A DNA stretch of 64,000 bases, from assembly GCF_030253575.1 (NCBI RefSeq), contig NC_080559.1, forward strand, positions 9,204,501 through 9,268,500, given 5' to 3'. The stretch comes from Rhododendron vialii (lineage: Eukaryota; Streptophyta; Magnoliopsida; Ericales; Ericaceae). The notes under the pieces are model-generated. The model worked only from the letters and a program-made list of their open reading frames with translations, made no database searches and was not told the DNA's origin. Below, one piece after another: positions 1 through 14,020 of this stretch. Within the stretch, counting starts at the first letter, position 1, and the number at the start of each line of letters is the position of its first letter. The translations under genes were made by a program, and so were the position numbers.

Positions 1-431
1 TCCCGTTAGCGCTATGCACAGCCCAAAAGTGAGTGAAAGAAAACACCTGGTAAATTTCGCAGTAAAAAAATTGAGTCTCCTACTATCAAGAGGATTAGCT
101 ACAAAAGGTATTTATCCAGCTGTGAAATTCTCAAATTCGGAAAGGGGGGAAGAAAAAAAAACGAGTACTTAAATAACAGAATATCCAGCTTTCCGGTAAT
201 CTAACAGAAAATCTTACATTAGATAACAAATTCCTCAACAGAACAAACATTTGGTAAATCCCGAGTAGGGATTTATTTCAGATTCATTAAGATATTACAT
301 TCAACACTACCCAGTATTGCTAACCCCCTGAGACCAGCCAGCCACATCGCTGTATTTTTCGAAAGCGAATAATAACAGTATACAAGAAGAATACAACTAC
401 AAGTCAGACAAATGGGCATGAGTGATGCCTC
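1..431. other. 3' flank of the kinesin-5 gene
   Basis: AT-rich sequence downstream of the minus-strand kinesin stop codon, presumably holding its 3' UTR and polyadenylation site. I see no other gene or repeat here. Confidence 0.5.
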
Positions 432-3400
432 TTACGAATTGAGTTGAGTGAGAGGCGAGCGTGGTATAAGAGACGGCTTCAGGCCCTTTACTTCAAATGA
501 TTCGTACGAATGGTTTTCTCGGAATTCCTCTACCAGGGATTCCATGGGCATGGCTCGAAGCGATTCAATTGTCCCCTTGCTGGGAATGTCTGGCTCGCTT
601 CTGATTGGTGTTGTGCCGGTAGGCTCGTAATCCTAATCATCAATTTTGAAACAATCAAGATGACAATCTAACGACTTATCAAAAAAAAAAAGGATGACAA
701 TCTAACTCTATTTTGATCGGGCAACAGAAAATGTGTAACTATTGTGAAGTAACAGAATATCTCAAACCGGTACAATTTGGAAGTAAATAGCAAACGAGAG
801 TTGACAAATAGTTGTGAACACGTGTTCTCAGCCTATATCCGGAAATGAATGAGTAAAATACAGATGGTAATGCCACAATGATTCGTTCTTAAACAAGCAG
901 GAATAGTCATGGTAGAGCCCTCAGTAGGTCTTGAAACAAACAGAAAAACAGATGTATCAGACGGTCAAAGAAGCATATTATGACTCTGGTTGATGATCCA
1001 AAAAAAAATTTATGACATTGGTTTTATGACTCTAAATATATTGGCCAGAGCAACAACACATAGGTCACAAGTCTCATATGTACATTACAAGGACAATAGC
1101 AGAAACTTTCAATCTTAATTTGTGCAGGAAAAGAAAAAAGGAAGAGAAACAAAAGGACAGATTTCCTCTCCCCACAATTTTTTGTATTTCCCATGAAACA
1201 TCCAAGAGAAAGAGGAAACACATTGTTTTTATAGTTATGTTCCTCAACATTCGCTAGATCAGATTTCTGTATTCTTCGGCCAAAAACGTGGACTAGGTGG
1301 CCAAAAGGTTTTTGTTAAAGTCTGAAGAACTGGATAGTTCAGGTTAGAGTGGGGCGGCCAAGAATGCACAAGCAAGATGCAACTTATCTGGAATCACAAG
1401 TACGATGCAAGATCGCATACCATGTATTTCTGTTGGAAGGTGTCCAGTGCTTTTTGTTCAATAGAAGCCGATTGGCCGGAATGATTCTCCCGGAGAACCT
1501 CAAGAGTAGTCACATGAGCCTTGACTGCACTCAAAATACCACTTACAGAGCCACATTCCTGCTCTGATACACCTGGGAAAAAAATTCAAACCATTTCCAT
1601 TAAAAACTGAAAAACAACAATAAATTAGTTTCAGCAGCACTTGTTATGCTTCTAGAAATGGTACCCTGACCCCTGTAAGGATACAAGGATGCATATAAAC
1701 AAGAGGGAATAGGCATATAAATGCTTCACAACCACAAAGAACTAGAGTGTCCTCGTCTTAAAATTTTACAGAGCACCAGCAGCTGATAGAGTCCAATCAA
1801 AGCGCAAAACTGGCTTACACATCCAGCAATCACTCTTCCATACTCTTCCATGGTCCCAAGTTGTTGGTCCTTCCAATTTGGGAAGTTCCAAAATAATCCA
1901 CTTTGAAAAGTCATGACTATGAAGATATTAAGACGTGAGAATAAACGGCAATTATAAAGGGCACTTTTGAAAATCGGTGCCTTTGGATATGATTGACCTT
2001 GAACGTCTTGTTAAGAATTTTGAATTCCACAGAAGGACTAACAGTGGAGAGAGCATCGGATAATAAAATTGAACTCAAAGTCAATGTAAGATATTTAATA
2101 TTTCATTAGCATTGGCCATTGGCTATCAACACTCAAACAAGCCAAGCAACTTTCTCAGACATATGACCGACTACGACGAGAAATTCAAGGGTGCGGGACA
2201 GGCATGGAAATCATCAATGGGAACAGAAGACACACTGAGTGCATGTCTAATGCACACAGAGATATGACCAAAAAATCTTTATCAGAAATTGGACTAGTAT
2301 TTACTTTGGCTCCGTATGAGGACAATATCAGTGAAATACTAAATCCTTTATTCAATGAGTTGGCTCTCTATGTTCTCAAAGCTTGTTCGGTCAGCGGGAA
2401 GGAAGCCAGAAAGTCAAGTCAGGTTTAGTTCCGGCAGTAGCAATGGCTTCTTTATCTCTCCATATTCAAAAAAACAAGATTGTTTAAAATTGATAGGACA
2501 AAATCTCATCTTTTTTTTTCAAAACATAGACTTGTATCCTAACACTAATATCTATTTAGTGGAATATGGTATACCATGTGACTGCGCCTTTTGCCGCACC
2601 CTAAATGAAAGAGTTCTTATGCTTATGCATCGAGAAAATTATATATGGGGAAATATGTAGAATAAAAATTAGTGTGTTCTTTGAACCCAGGATGTTCACT
2701 TAAACCCTGTCATGTTATAGTGCAACCCCTAAACAAAGGATCCATAACGTATGCATCATAGTGAAACGAGGTGCACTTGAGGCTCAAACAATGAGTAAAT
2801 AGGCAACATAGTTGTCCAAAAGTCAAGCTCCTCTGTTATGTTAGAGCATCCAACTTGAAACCAATTGCGGGTAGTGGACAGGCTTCCCTTGTACATATAC
2901 GAGTTTTGTGAGTAACAATCAACAGATGTGGGACAAGCTCTAGCATAGATCCAAAGGTGAATCTATTCAACACATAGGCATTTATGTTTTTGACTGGCAA
3001 TAAAATTGATCTTATTCTTAGGTCATACAATACACCAGCAATGTCAAGTAAGAAAGTCTGTGGAAGGTTTAAGGCAAGCTGTAACACTTATTTTTCCCAT
3101 GAAAACTAGTTTTTAGCCATGCAATCAAAGATAGTGAATTTGGGAAGGATTGGAAATTCATGGAGATGAGTTTGAAGCCAAAATATGTTGTGGTTCAATG
3201 GAACATATCTAGCCTGGCCACATGGACACATCCTACAAACAAGCTACAACATACAGATTGCATTGTCAAATTCCAACCTTGAAATTTAACCCTAATGTAG
3301 AAAGGAGTCATTTCAAAACATGATTTAAATTCGCAAACAAACAGAGAATATATCAGAATAATATCATACGAACTCGAAAAGATAAGATGTGATTGATACT

Positions 3401-5630
3401 CACAATCAAACTGCTGAATAATATCTTCACTATTTTTTGCCACATCATCTTCAACTGAAGCCCTTGCCAAGCTAATCTCAGTATCATGTTGCTCATTACT
3501 ATCAGACACATTCCTGGAACAAAAGGTCCAAGAATTATCTCAAATTAACGGCATCTGCAACTAATGCACTCAAAATCCATTCAAGTATTGAATTCCACCA
3601 TTACCTTTTTCATTCCCACATAAATATTTACCAACATTCTGTAAGAAACAGCTTTTGAAATAAAAATGCATGCTTTGACTTTCCATAGAGGAGTTATTTT
3701 TCGGGACATGCCGAATTTGCAAGAGCGAAAAACAATTAGGAAGAAGTATATGGCTACAATTCACTGAACCATCAATAAAACCGAAAACAATCCCCATGTT
3801 TCATAACTAGAAAGGACTGACGTCAAATTTTCCAATTACGTCTAGTGCAGAATACTCATAGTCTTCTGTTTCTTGACAAACAATGTTAGGGCCACCAACC
3901 TGACAAGGGAGACCAACGTTGAAACATGTTGACAACCCATTTCGTTAATGGTCTCATGTGTCCCTTTCCACTGCTTGGAAGCTGCTTCAGTAGTGTTTAC
4001 ACTGCGAAGGAAAAATGGAAACCAACAGGCAACATTGAAAGATCAATTGTAGAACATATTATACAAGTCCCTATCCATGGCAGAACATATTACACGAGGT
4101 CCCAACTTGCCAGCAAAAGTTTATCCGAATATCCAGAAGCAAACAAAACAGAGAGAAATAAGCACTGCATCATTCACTTTTTACCATTGCTGGAGGAGTA
4201 ACTCCATACGGCAATGTTTGGCAGCAGAGAAATCTGCACTATCTTTTGCATCATTGTCTGCTTGCAAGGATAACTCCTGCCATTTTCTTTTTGCATCTGT
4301 AGTGATACCCTCCATCGAGGAAACATGCCCGTCCAAAAATTTCTTATTTCCAACAACTGTTTCTTTGAGACTAATGAGCCGTGCATCCACCTGTCAGCAT
4401 AACCATTAGTCCTTCCTGAAAACAAAACAAGAGAAGCAAAAAAGCATTCAAGACAGCAAACACAAACATACCAAGTCCTTTTGGCGACGAATATGATTAG
4501 AGACTAGGCCAGTTACATCAGCAATAAGCTTCTCTGCAACTGATTTTGATTGCTCCTGTATACGTTAAGCTTAAACTGTGAAACACTACTCAAAACCTAT
4601 TATCTCTGCAAACAAGATTCTGAATATTTACCTCGTAAGCCTTCTGAAACTCTACTATACTTCTTGATTGGATGTCATCAATTTTGGTTACATGGCTTTG
4701 AAGCTTTCCTGATTCTTCCATAAGCTTATGGAGAAATCCATTGGTGAACTCTGACATATTCTTGGAGTGCTCAATACTTACATTAAATCTCTGCACAATT
4801 ACACAAACGTAAACAAAATTTGGTTTAAATAACAGTAAAACAGTCAAGACAATTACTAAACTCAAAAATGCAAAAATGCAAAAGAAGGTAAAGAACTTAA
4901 TGTAAGTCCACAGATCAACTAATTAGGCATCCTCTCTAGAAGGACTTTGCAAAATCATAAGCGGACATTTTTCTGTAATAATTGGCCATGAAAGTTGGAA
5001 TTTCAAGTGAGATATGTCACCAAGTACCATTAGAGAAACTAGATATTCTCGAAGGATGTGAAGAACTAATGAATCAAACCTGGCGAAGATCTCTAGCGAA
5101 ATGAGCCATTTCTCCTTGGTGAGTTGACAGAGTGCCTTGAAGATCCTCAAAAATAGAATTCGCTTCAACAGCCTCTGCAGCTAAAAACTGATTCACAAAT
5201 AACAAAAAGAAAGACAGAAGGCATGATATCAATCAATCATCAACGAGAATTACGATAGCATAAGAAAAGCCATTCACGCAAACATGAAATTGGTGCAACC
5301 TACTTGCTCAATAGAAGATGCATTAGAAGAAACTGAGGCTGAAATCTCCTCTAAACCAGCATCAGAGCTTGCATTGTGCAGACGAACAACATTTTGTATT
5401 GCCTCAATGTGAGATATATACAGCGCCCTAGAAGCAGTCATTTTTTTCTTTAAATCCATGATGGCCTGTGATAGGAATTTGACTTAACATCCATGTGTGT
5501 AAAAAGAAATGGGAACGTGGATGAAGCTCAATCTCATACAAAAGCAAGTACTTATAAGCTTGTAGCAAAGATCAATCATTCCAATAAAATACACACAAAA
5601 TATTAGATAGGTAGATAGATATATATACAG

Positions 5631-5676
<46 letters not shown>

Positions 5677-8600
5677 ATGAAGTGGTCGAATAAGATCAGC
5701 CAAAACTTCACCAGTACCTTATTGTGTATGTCCAAAAACGACTGACAAAGTTTCTCAATGCACTGGAGGTGTTCATTTTGACGAGACATTGAGGTTGCTA
5801 AGGTATTACAAAGGGAACCTAGTTGCTGCACTAGATCGGCTTGGAAATCATTCACAACTGACCTGTTATCAACATTCAGTTTGTCTTCTCTTGCTATAAA
5901 AAAACACATCACACGGCAGCAGTCAGAAACAGATGTACGTAATCAAGACACTTAGTAGGATATGAATTGTAACTGACATAACGTACCGATTTTCGAATAT
6001 AACAAAGCATTATCCTGCAGAGATTTCTCCAAGTCAGATCGCAAGACGCATGCTTGATGAGCCAATGCATTTTCTGTTCCAAATAGGAATCGACATTAGA
6101 AGATTCAGCAACCAGAAGTATTTCCAACAAAAAGAACAAATCAAGCATACCTGCTTTTTTATGCTCAGATATGACAAAATCACGCTCCTTGAGAGCATAC
6201 TGGCATCTCCTTAACTCTTCCTCAGTGCAAGCCAACGATTTGCTTGTTTGGTTCAAGTTTCTCTGCAAAACTTTGCATTTTATGATGAAAGCAAGGGAAG
6301 AATCAAAAAGTTTACAATGGATACAAGATGCATCAAACCTAAAAGTGTACAAGAGGCACTGAAGAGATGTTTCCAAGACTCAAGCTTTGAATTTTTATTT
6401 TTTTTATCAGCAAAAGTAACATTTTATTAAAAGAAAACTTGACAAAGGGTACATCAAGTTCAGGGGGTAAGGGGAGGGGAATCCAACTAAGGGTTGGATG
6501 AAGAAGAAAACACCAAGTGGGCTGAGGCCCAAACATCTGTGGGCAAAGCCCAATAGCACCCTATAGGCTTCAAAACGCCCAGATTTAAACACATAAAGCT
6601 CAAATACATCACAAAGGCCTAAAATGCCCAGATTTAAAATTTGGGTTTTGATTTGGCATGCATTGGATGATGCTCCACCTACTTGGAGTTAGCTTAAATA
6701 TGTGGTAGTCTTGAAGTCTTGTTTTAGTTCTGTTTTTGTATTCTCTGTTACTGACACGTTTTTTCAGTCGAAAGAGTATCTTGCTAATTGTGTGATTCGA
6801 TGGATATGGGTTTTTTGCCCATGATCCGTCTTATGGGTCAAGTTCTTCTTTTATTCTTTTTCTTTCTTTTTCCTTTTTTTTTTTTTTTGGAGGGGGGGGG
6901 GGGGGGGGGGGGGGGGTATTATATTTTGGCTTATTTGGGTTGAGATTGATTTAATAAATCAAAAGTTAAGTAGTTTCCTTATTTAAATTAGGAATGTAAA
7001 GCAAAGTCTCACATAGCCTAGGTACCTAAGTAATATAAAGTATATAACCATGAGGGCACCCTAACTTCAGTAGCTAGCTTTTGGGGTTGAGTTCTTCCCA
7101 AGATCATGTAACATGGCATCAAAGCTAGGTTCCAGAGATGGGTAGGGTGTATTTCTCTGGCCTGGCCTACGGGTACCCTCGCTTAAATAGCATGAGGGTT
7201 CCCTCACTTAAACAGCTAGCTTTTAGGGTTAAGTTATACAAAAGACCATGTAACTGTCTCTATAGAATATATGAGGATGTAATGCCTCAGTAATAAGGGA
7301 GATGGATATTACAGCACATTCAAAACTTTATAACATCTTTGATGGATTGTGTTCTACCCAAGACCATGTAACAGCCTCTATAGAATATATGAGGATGTCA
7401 TGCCTCAATAATAAGGGAGATGGATATTACAGCACAATCAGAGCTTTATAGCATCATTGATGGATTGTGTAATGAAATCAAACACTTGGTGCGATGCCTA
7501 AGGATTCAAGTAGTGATTCCTAAACCTATCTTCTTCTCTCTTTTTATTCTTGTTTTCTATTTGCAATCTGCCCCTGTTACTGTTCACATAGTACTATTCA
7601 CAGCCCTAAAAGTGTTCTAAAAGGCGGCGACATGATTGTCCCTAGGCGGTTTGTTTAGGCGCTCGGCTGGGCTAGGCGCCTAGGTGCTAGGCGGGCGCCT
7701 AGGGTCTGGAATCTCCAAAAAAAAAACCAAGGCAGGCGCCAAGGCGGCCTGGCGCCTTTTAGACCACTGCCTAAACAACATAAATTAGTACTGGAACCTT
7801 GCCTAATCACTTCTCCAAAACCCTACTTCTTTGTTTCCTGAACCTTGCCTAATCACTGCTCCAAAACCCTACTTCTTTGTTTCCTTTACAGATCCTAAAT
7901 CCTGCAATTGTCCTACATCAGGTTATATAACACAGTGAACATAAATTACCTTGGTGGCACCAAGTTCACTGCTTAAACCAGAGCATTCTTGAACCTGAGC
8001 ATCATATTTATCTTGCAGTTCTTCAAGTTGCTGGTCATAACAAACAAGGAATGTGAGGTGACACAAAAAAACACAACAACATTACAGATGAATCTTGTTA
8101 TTTGTTAAAGTTTTAAATGTAACTGACCTTCTGATGAGTATCTATTGTAACACCCATTTGTTCAATCTGATCAGCCATTGCCTAGACATGAAGAAAGAAT
8201 ATACAATTTAGGAGGAGAATACTAGAATAGTAAGATTCAGAAAATCAATATAAAATGATTTAGGAAACATATGTCGCCTGATGGTGTGTCAATCCAAAGG
8301 TTACTCAATCCATGTACTAAGAAGTAAGAATGTACATGCAACACATCCCAAATGCTTCACTGAAAATTCAAGCAGACAACAGAAATACGACGATTTTGAA
8401 AGCAAATGGATTGGATTAGCAATGAAGAGTCTTCAACGGTCAAGAGGTCAATTACAGAACTATAAAGGAATAAAAAAGTAAAAAACTGCTCAAACAGTGA
8501 AAGAAAGACAAGACAAGACCAATCCAGTACCTTCTTTTCACTTTCTTCCTGATAGTATCGGTCCTTCGGTATATAGACACCATTTTTCTCACGAGCAGCA

Positions 8601-11600
8601 TAGACCTCTGGATGATAGGTGCATATAACACAGGTAAACATATCAAATAGAAGTATAACTGAATTACTAGTAGATAAAAGCATCTTCACATCAAAAACAG
8701 GTATCCAAAAGTTTTTACCTGCCTTCAGCCGTTCAATTTCACCATAAAGATCCTTTATCAGTGTTGATTTCATCATTTTCTGGTTGACCTACGAAACAGA
8801 AGACAAAAAGAGAAGTTAATTATGGCCATCTGAGTTACACCACCATCAACGACAAAAGTTAGGTCATCTCTCGACTCTCAGGTCTCAACAGAAAGATGAC
8901 AAATGCATATTGAATCCACCCAAGCTACATTGCAGACTTTATTTTCGTTTTGGTGAAGCTGAAGCAATTATAGGACATTCAGCTTACTAGCAACATGGTA
9001 CAACGTTCTCATAGATTATCCACTGACAGGAAATGCCAACATCACTAGCAACACGGTCCAAAGTCTTACACAAAGTTCCTTCCAGAGAATTCCAGGAAGT
9101 GATGAGTTTAGAAATAGTTTAAAAAACTAGCATTTCATTTCCCGTATCTGGAGACCACATTATGGGTTGACAACTAGTAGACCACGTTCACATTATGTGC
9201 GTATTTATGCATGTATATACATGTTGACCAGCTTTGTAAAACTAGGAAGACCATGGTTACTGAACCAGTTTTTAAGGACAAGATGTTAATCCACGCAAAA
9301 AAAAACTCAATCCGGGGAGGAAGTGAAATAAACAATTGATTCGTTTCAGAAAAAATTATTAACAAAAGAAGAACAATCTGGAAAGCAAATGAAATTGGAA
9401 GTGTGAGTTATGGAATTCTAATGCTAAAGGATGATCAAATCTGTAATCATGTATGTTTTTAGGACATTCCTTATCTCAATCTTGAGAATTTGCAGATTAT
9501 GCAATAAACCCTAGTTATGCTAGATATACAAAATTACAGACCAAGAAATGTTAAACTAAGTATCTAAGTGACTATCCAACTTAGAACTAATGAGAAATAT
9601 CTGTAAAGAATGCAAACAAACAGAGAAGAAAGCTCAAAATATAGGAAAAACAATATGTAAAGATCAACCTCTGGCTTATTTCTAATATTTTTTGCCCTAT
9701 GTGCATAATCCAGTGTACTCAATGTCTCCTCCAGACAATGTACTGCAGGTGATACTGTTGCAATAATGCATGTCTTGGTTCTTCCTCCCAGTGAATCACG
9801 AAGCAGACGAGTAAGCTTGCTATCCCTGAATTAACATAGATGCTAAGAAATCTGAAAAGAAGAGAAGGACAAGGTAAATATTTCAGAAAACAACTTTAAC
9901 CTGTAAGGGATGTGCCCAAGATGCTCCACAAGAGCATTAATAACTCGTCCAAGAGTTAGCAAACTTTTGTTTATCTCTCCAGCTTCTCTTGCACGGCCCT
10001 ATGTAACATAATAACTCATGTTTAACCACAAGCATAAATAGAAAGGAATCATAACATACCTACACAGACAAAACAAAAAAATGTAGGAAAAGCAAGTCAA
10101 ATCAATACGAAAATCTTTTCATCAATTTGTAGTCCCTAATTCAGGGCATGTACTTGGTCCAATCTGCCCCAATCGCAATCAAAGGGACCGGTTGTAGCCT
10201 GCGGACTCCAATGAGGACTGGAACACAATTTCACTGAGTAAAGTAGGCTGTAGTAACTGGAAAATAACTAAGTATCCTAGTTTTATTACCAAATTCTTTT
10301 GTTTTTTAATTAATTAGAGGAGAATGTCAAAATACCTCCCTAGCACCAGAGCGAGAAATATTTTCTGAACCAGCTAAATCAACCAGATTCAACTTGCCAC
10401 ATTTGATAAGCTCTTCACCTTCTGGGGTTGCTTCCTTGATGTGTATAGTTATGGAAAAAAGGGAATGGGACCGACTGAAAAAACAAAATATATCCTTAAT
10501 AAACAAGGAAACTAACTACATATCTTACTGCATCAAGAGTGAAAGTATCATTACCTTGATTGTTTGTTTAATAAAGTTTCAGCAGTGCGACGTTTTGCAG
10601 ACCCTCTTTCAAGTAGAGTAAAAATCTCATTAGCACTTGTCACAATTTCCTCCTCTAATCCTCTTACAAGAACGCCACCTTTCCCATCTTCCATGAGAGG
10701 CAACTGTTTTTTCTGCCTATCCTCCACCGGAACCCTAGATATCTCCTCAGGGGCGAGCAAGTCAGTGATCTCCTCATTATACAACTCTAAGAAAGTGACT
10801 TTAACACTATACTCAGCATTCTGACCCTCCAACGTGTCAAAAATTTGCTTCACAGCTCTAGGTATGACACCTGCTTCTTGAGGCAACTCCCCATTAGGTC
10901 CACTCTGTCACAAAAATAGAGACAGCATCCATATCAAAATTGAACAACTATTACAACCTTTAAAATGAACTAACCAGTAACCACAAAAACAACTGTACCT
11001 TTGACCTCTTACATTCTCCTTCCATGGTGTAAGTTTTTCCTGTACCAGTTTGTCCATATGCAAAAATGGTGCAATTGAACCCCTCCAAAACTTCATGAAC
11101 AATGGGAACAACTGCTTGATCATAAAGATCCCTTTGTTGAGCTGAAGGGCCAAAAACCTACATGTAGCACAAATTGACAGTATATAACTTGAAAGTACTG
11201 CAACATGTATAAAGAAGGTAAATCACTATCAAGGTACAACAGGGCTCCGTAGATTTTAAAACCAACAATCTCCTCCACTCCTTAAAAGACCTAACACCTC
11301 TGATTATATGACCTGCCCTAGTCCTGTGTAACTTTATTTGGCTTCTAAGTTCTAATTCTACCACTAGAACAGGTTTACTATAAAATTTTATAGTTAACCT
11401 AGCTTTGGTGAAACTTAACCGTGATATTCATCAAGTTGGTAAAAAATAAACAAAAAAGACAGAAATGCTAACTTTGCAATGCACAAAATGCCAAATTTAG
11501 CAAACTAACAGTTAAAAGTTGAAGAATCTTCAAGAGAATGATGCTTCTTTCGAGCAAGGCTATTAGATTGACTTTGCAACACCTATGTTAAGTAGTTAAC

Positions 11601-12907
11601 ACAACACAATTTTCCTGTATGAAAAATCTAACCATATTGCTTCTCTCTGGGTTACATACATCCATGCTGGTAGAAATACAAATTAGGGGAGAAGTGTCCC
11701 ACTCTAACTTCGTATCAGACATAGATAACGAAAGTGAAGTGTTTGATATCTCATAGGGAGAAGCATAAAAAACTCCTTCGGATCCTTTTTTTATCTCTTT
11801 CAACTCTACAGAGCCAATGCAGATAAGGCAACAAGAACTAAGTAAAAAAACAAGACTTGGATCATTCATTACACAACTACCAAATCTTTATTTTTCCTAG
11901 AGTCACTTGAAGTGCCATAAAGAAAATGAGAAACAGAAAAGGAAGAAGAAGAAAAGAAACTTGGAAAGGCACCCCCACCCCACCATCAGTTTTTCTTTTT
12001 GTGCAAAGGACCACAGCGTCAATGAAGGCTCCACCTAATAGGCTCGCCCATCTCATGGGCTACAAAAACAGAAAACAAAAATGTTGGTTTTCACCTAAAA
12101 CTGATCTACAAGTACCTAATCTCCTTGCCCTGTTATTATTTATAATACGGGCTATATTCACAAATTGGTAGTGAAACTGCATGCAAAACACCGCAACATT
12201 TATAAAGGATCAACCATTAGGGCTTGCCGTCAAATGGGCTGTGAAATCACCACAAGGATAATAGGATATTGATTTTCACCTATAATTGGTTTTTCTCACA
12301 CAATTTCTTCGTGATAGTCTTCTTAAAAGCTACCAGCTTTACTCTTTCATTGTATGAGTTTCCAATACTCTTATCAATTCTGATGCCGTCTTTCAAGTTG
12401 CGTGATGGAAAAAAGCAATTTCTTCTCACTAGAAATAGAAAATAGGTCTCGGAGGGGTCTTATGGAAGTCATGGAACTCCTCTATAACCTCAATACACAC
12501 ACAGACTATGATGCACACTTCTGGTAAGACAAACAAACAAAAAATAAACCCTATCAATCATACACACAAAACTCACTAAATTGAACAGAATTAAAAGCTC
12601 TTTAAGACCGAATACCTTGTCGAACGTGAAAACCCTATCGATGTGTTTCCCGGCAATGTTTTGAGAGACTGCTACTTCTCTCTGGTACTCGTTGCAGGTC
12701 ACCACCTGCGGCGCGTTGTTCCTCAACTCATCTTCGCTAAATGGCCTGGAAAACAAACACACATACGTAAATGACTAGTCGTAGTTAACAAAGTTGTACC
12801 TTTAGATCTCCAAATTGAAGACCTCGTAAAACGAAACCCTAAACCCAGGCGTACTGGTACCTGCAACGGAGAAGGACTTGAACATTGACGCCTTTCTCTT
12901 TCGACAT
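432..12907 (-). CDS. KIN-5C: Kinesin-5 motor protein, KIN-5C / TKRP125 type, 23 coding exons
   Basis: Plus-end-directed BimC/Eg5-class kinesin that crosslinks antiparallel microtubules in spindle and phragmoplast. Exons in coding order: 12861-12907, 12616-12745, 10999-11157, 10555-10904, 10336-10474, 9901-9998, 9669-9825, 8719-8788, 8531-8607, 8128-8181, 7950-8030, 6151-6262, 5987-6073, 5718-5893, 5304-5465, 5080-5187, 4632-4790, 4472-4555, 4185-4390, 3900-4001, 3404-3513, 1421-1572, 432-632. They total 3021 nt without a break: 1006 aa, the length I remember for tobacco TKRP125. Seen: P-loop GQTGTGKT (94-101), switch I NKQSSRSH (225-232), switch II DLAGSE (261-266), neck [10 protein letters not shown] near 355, a long stalk, and a C-terminal BimC box GTTPIR with the Cdk-type Thr at 948. 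The start ATG has an in-frame TAA two codons upstream, so the pre-motor N-terminus is only about 7 residues. The 1.7-kb intron 11 holds several repeats. No defect seen. Confidence 0.95.
5636..5672. repeat. (GA)n microsatellite in kinesin intron 14
   Basis: About 18 GA units preceded by a GATA-rich stretch, close to the 5' splice site of the intron following exon 5718-5893. Probably length-polymorphic. Confidence 0.9.
6395..6600 (-). mobile_element. 3' end of a truncated LINE (L1-like)
   Basis: Read on the minus strand, the segment has a typical plant L1 3' end: an AATAAAATGTTAC-like stretch followed by an A-rich tail (T-rich on plus, 6395-6407). No reverse-transcriptase sequence is visible, so this would be a strongly 5'-truncated copy in kinesin intron 11. 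The 5' limit is uncertain and no target duplication was found. Confidence 0.4.
6884..6917. repeat. Poly-T plus poly-G run
   Basis: A T-rich tract runs into about 26 consecutive G residues in kinesin intron 11. It could form a G-quadruplex on the plus strand. Such runs are also prone to assembly error. Confidence 0.8.
7245..7476. repeat. Tandem duplication of about 118 bp
   Basis: Two adjacent direct copies (7245-7362 and 7363-7476), each starting ACCATGTAAC and containing a TATAGAATATATGAGGATGT segment. They lie in kinesin intron 11. Origin unclear; the wording resembles retroelement LTR debris, but no ends are defined. Confidence 0.75.
7620..7775. repeat. GGCGCC/TAGGCG-rich dispersed repeat
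   Basis: A strikingly GC-rich island in an AT-rich intron, built of overlapping GCGCCTAGG-type motifs on both strands. It resembles a common plant non-coding repeat with partial palindromes. No ends or target duplication could be fixed. Confidence 0.45.
7794..7885. repeat. 46-bp tandem duplication
   Basis: Two nearly identical 46-bp copies (7794-7839 and 7840-7885) beginning GAACCTTGCCTAATCAC, just downstream of kinesin exon 11 in the direction of transcription. Confidence 0.85.
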
Positions 12908-12996
12908 TTTTTAACGAAGAACGAGGAGAGAGAGAGAGAGTCGGCCGGCGCCTATGAGGTTTTCTTCTGTAGATCCAGGCACTCACGAGTTTAGTT

Positions 12997-13000
<4 letters not shown>

Positions 13001-13042
<42 letters not shown>

Positions 13043-13048
13043 TTTTTG

Positions 13049-13078
<30 letters not shown>
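13001..13078. repeat. (CT)n tract upstream of the kinesin start
   Basis: Two long CT runs with a short interruption, about 95-170 bp upstream of the kinesin ATG and so in its probable 5' leader or core promoter (GA-rich on the transcribed strand). Such pyrimidine/purine tracts are common in plant leaders and can bind GAGA-type BBR/BPC factors. That role is inferred. Confidence 0.7.
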
Positions 13079-13084
<6 letters not shown>

Positions 13085-13963
13085 TCAAAATAAGAGCGGG
13101 ACGGGATGGAGATTTGAACTTTTGGCAGCCGCTCCCCAATCTGTACGAGGGTAGATCTGATGGTCTGTGCGACGTTTGAATTCGGGTTTCGTTCGTTTTA
13201 CCGAAATACCCTAATGTTCTTTTTGTTTTTAAATTTAATCAAGGGTAAAGTACATTTAACCCCTTAAACTAACACCCGTTAGTACTTTACCTCCCCAAAC
13301 TATAAAAATTGACACTTAATCCCCTCTAATTTTGAAAATCCCAATGCCTTTGGCATCGTTAACGAAAAACCATTGAATTGCCATATTGCCTTTAATTAGT
13401 AGGATACCATTGTCCAAGGCCATCAATCTTCTTTTTTCCTCTTAACACAACCACCACTCGACTTAAAGATTTAAAACAATCAGCCATCATACAAACAAAC
13501 CCAATCGACCTTTAACATACAAACCCAAGATGGCGGGATTTGATAATAGGTCGCTTGAGAGACTCTATCTCACAACCATGTAAGCAGAGTCCACGCCATC
13601 CGTCGAGTATGACCTCTACTCTAGCAGCCTTAAGTTATTTCTCGTCATCTTCAAACTCCATCGTCTCCGATGACACCGTTGCTCCTCCTGCCAAAAAACT
13701 ACTTCTTTTGCCCCTTCCTTGTCCACCATCTCCTTCGGTCTAACAAGGTAAATGTAAATAACGTTTACTCTCGCGGCTACCACCGCCTCACCGAGGTTTA
13801 AACCAGCAAACCCTGAAGATGGATGAAATCGATGGCATCGACGAAGGCAACAACCATCATGATTCCATAGATTTATCTCTCAACAAACCCAAACCAATTA
13901 TACTCTTTCTCTCCCTAAATCTATCCCTCTATTGGAACATTTAACTACATCACTTACATCTTC

Positions 13964-14020
<57 letters not shown>

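Noticed and set aside
12723-13139. Minus-strand frame rich in RERERE
   Set aside because: Translation of a GA microsatellite; the true kinesin start lies in another phase at 12907.
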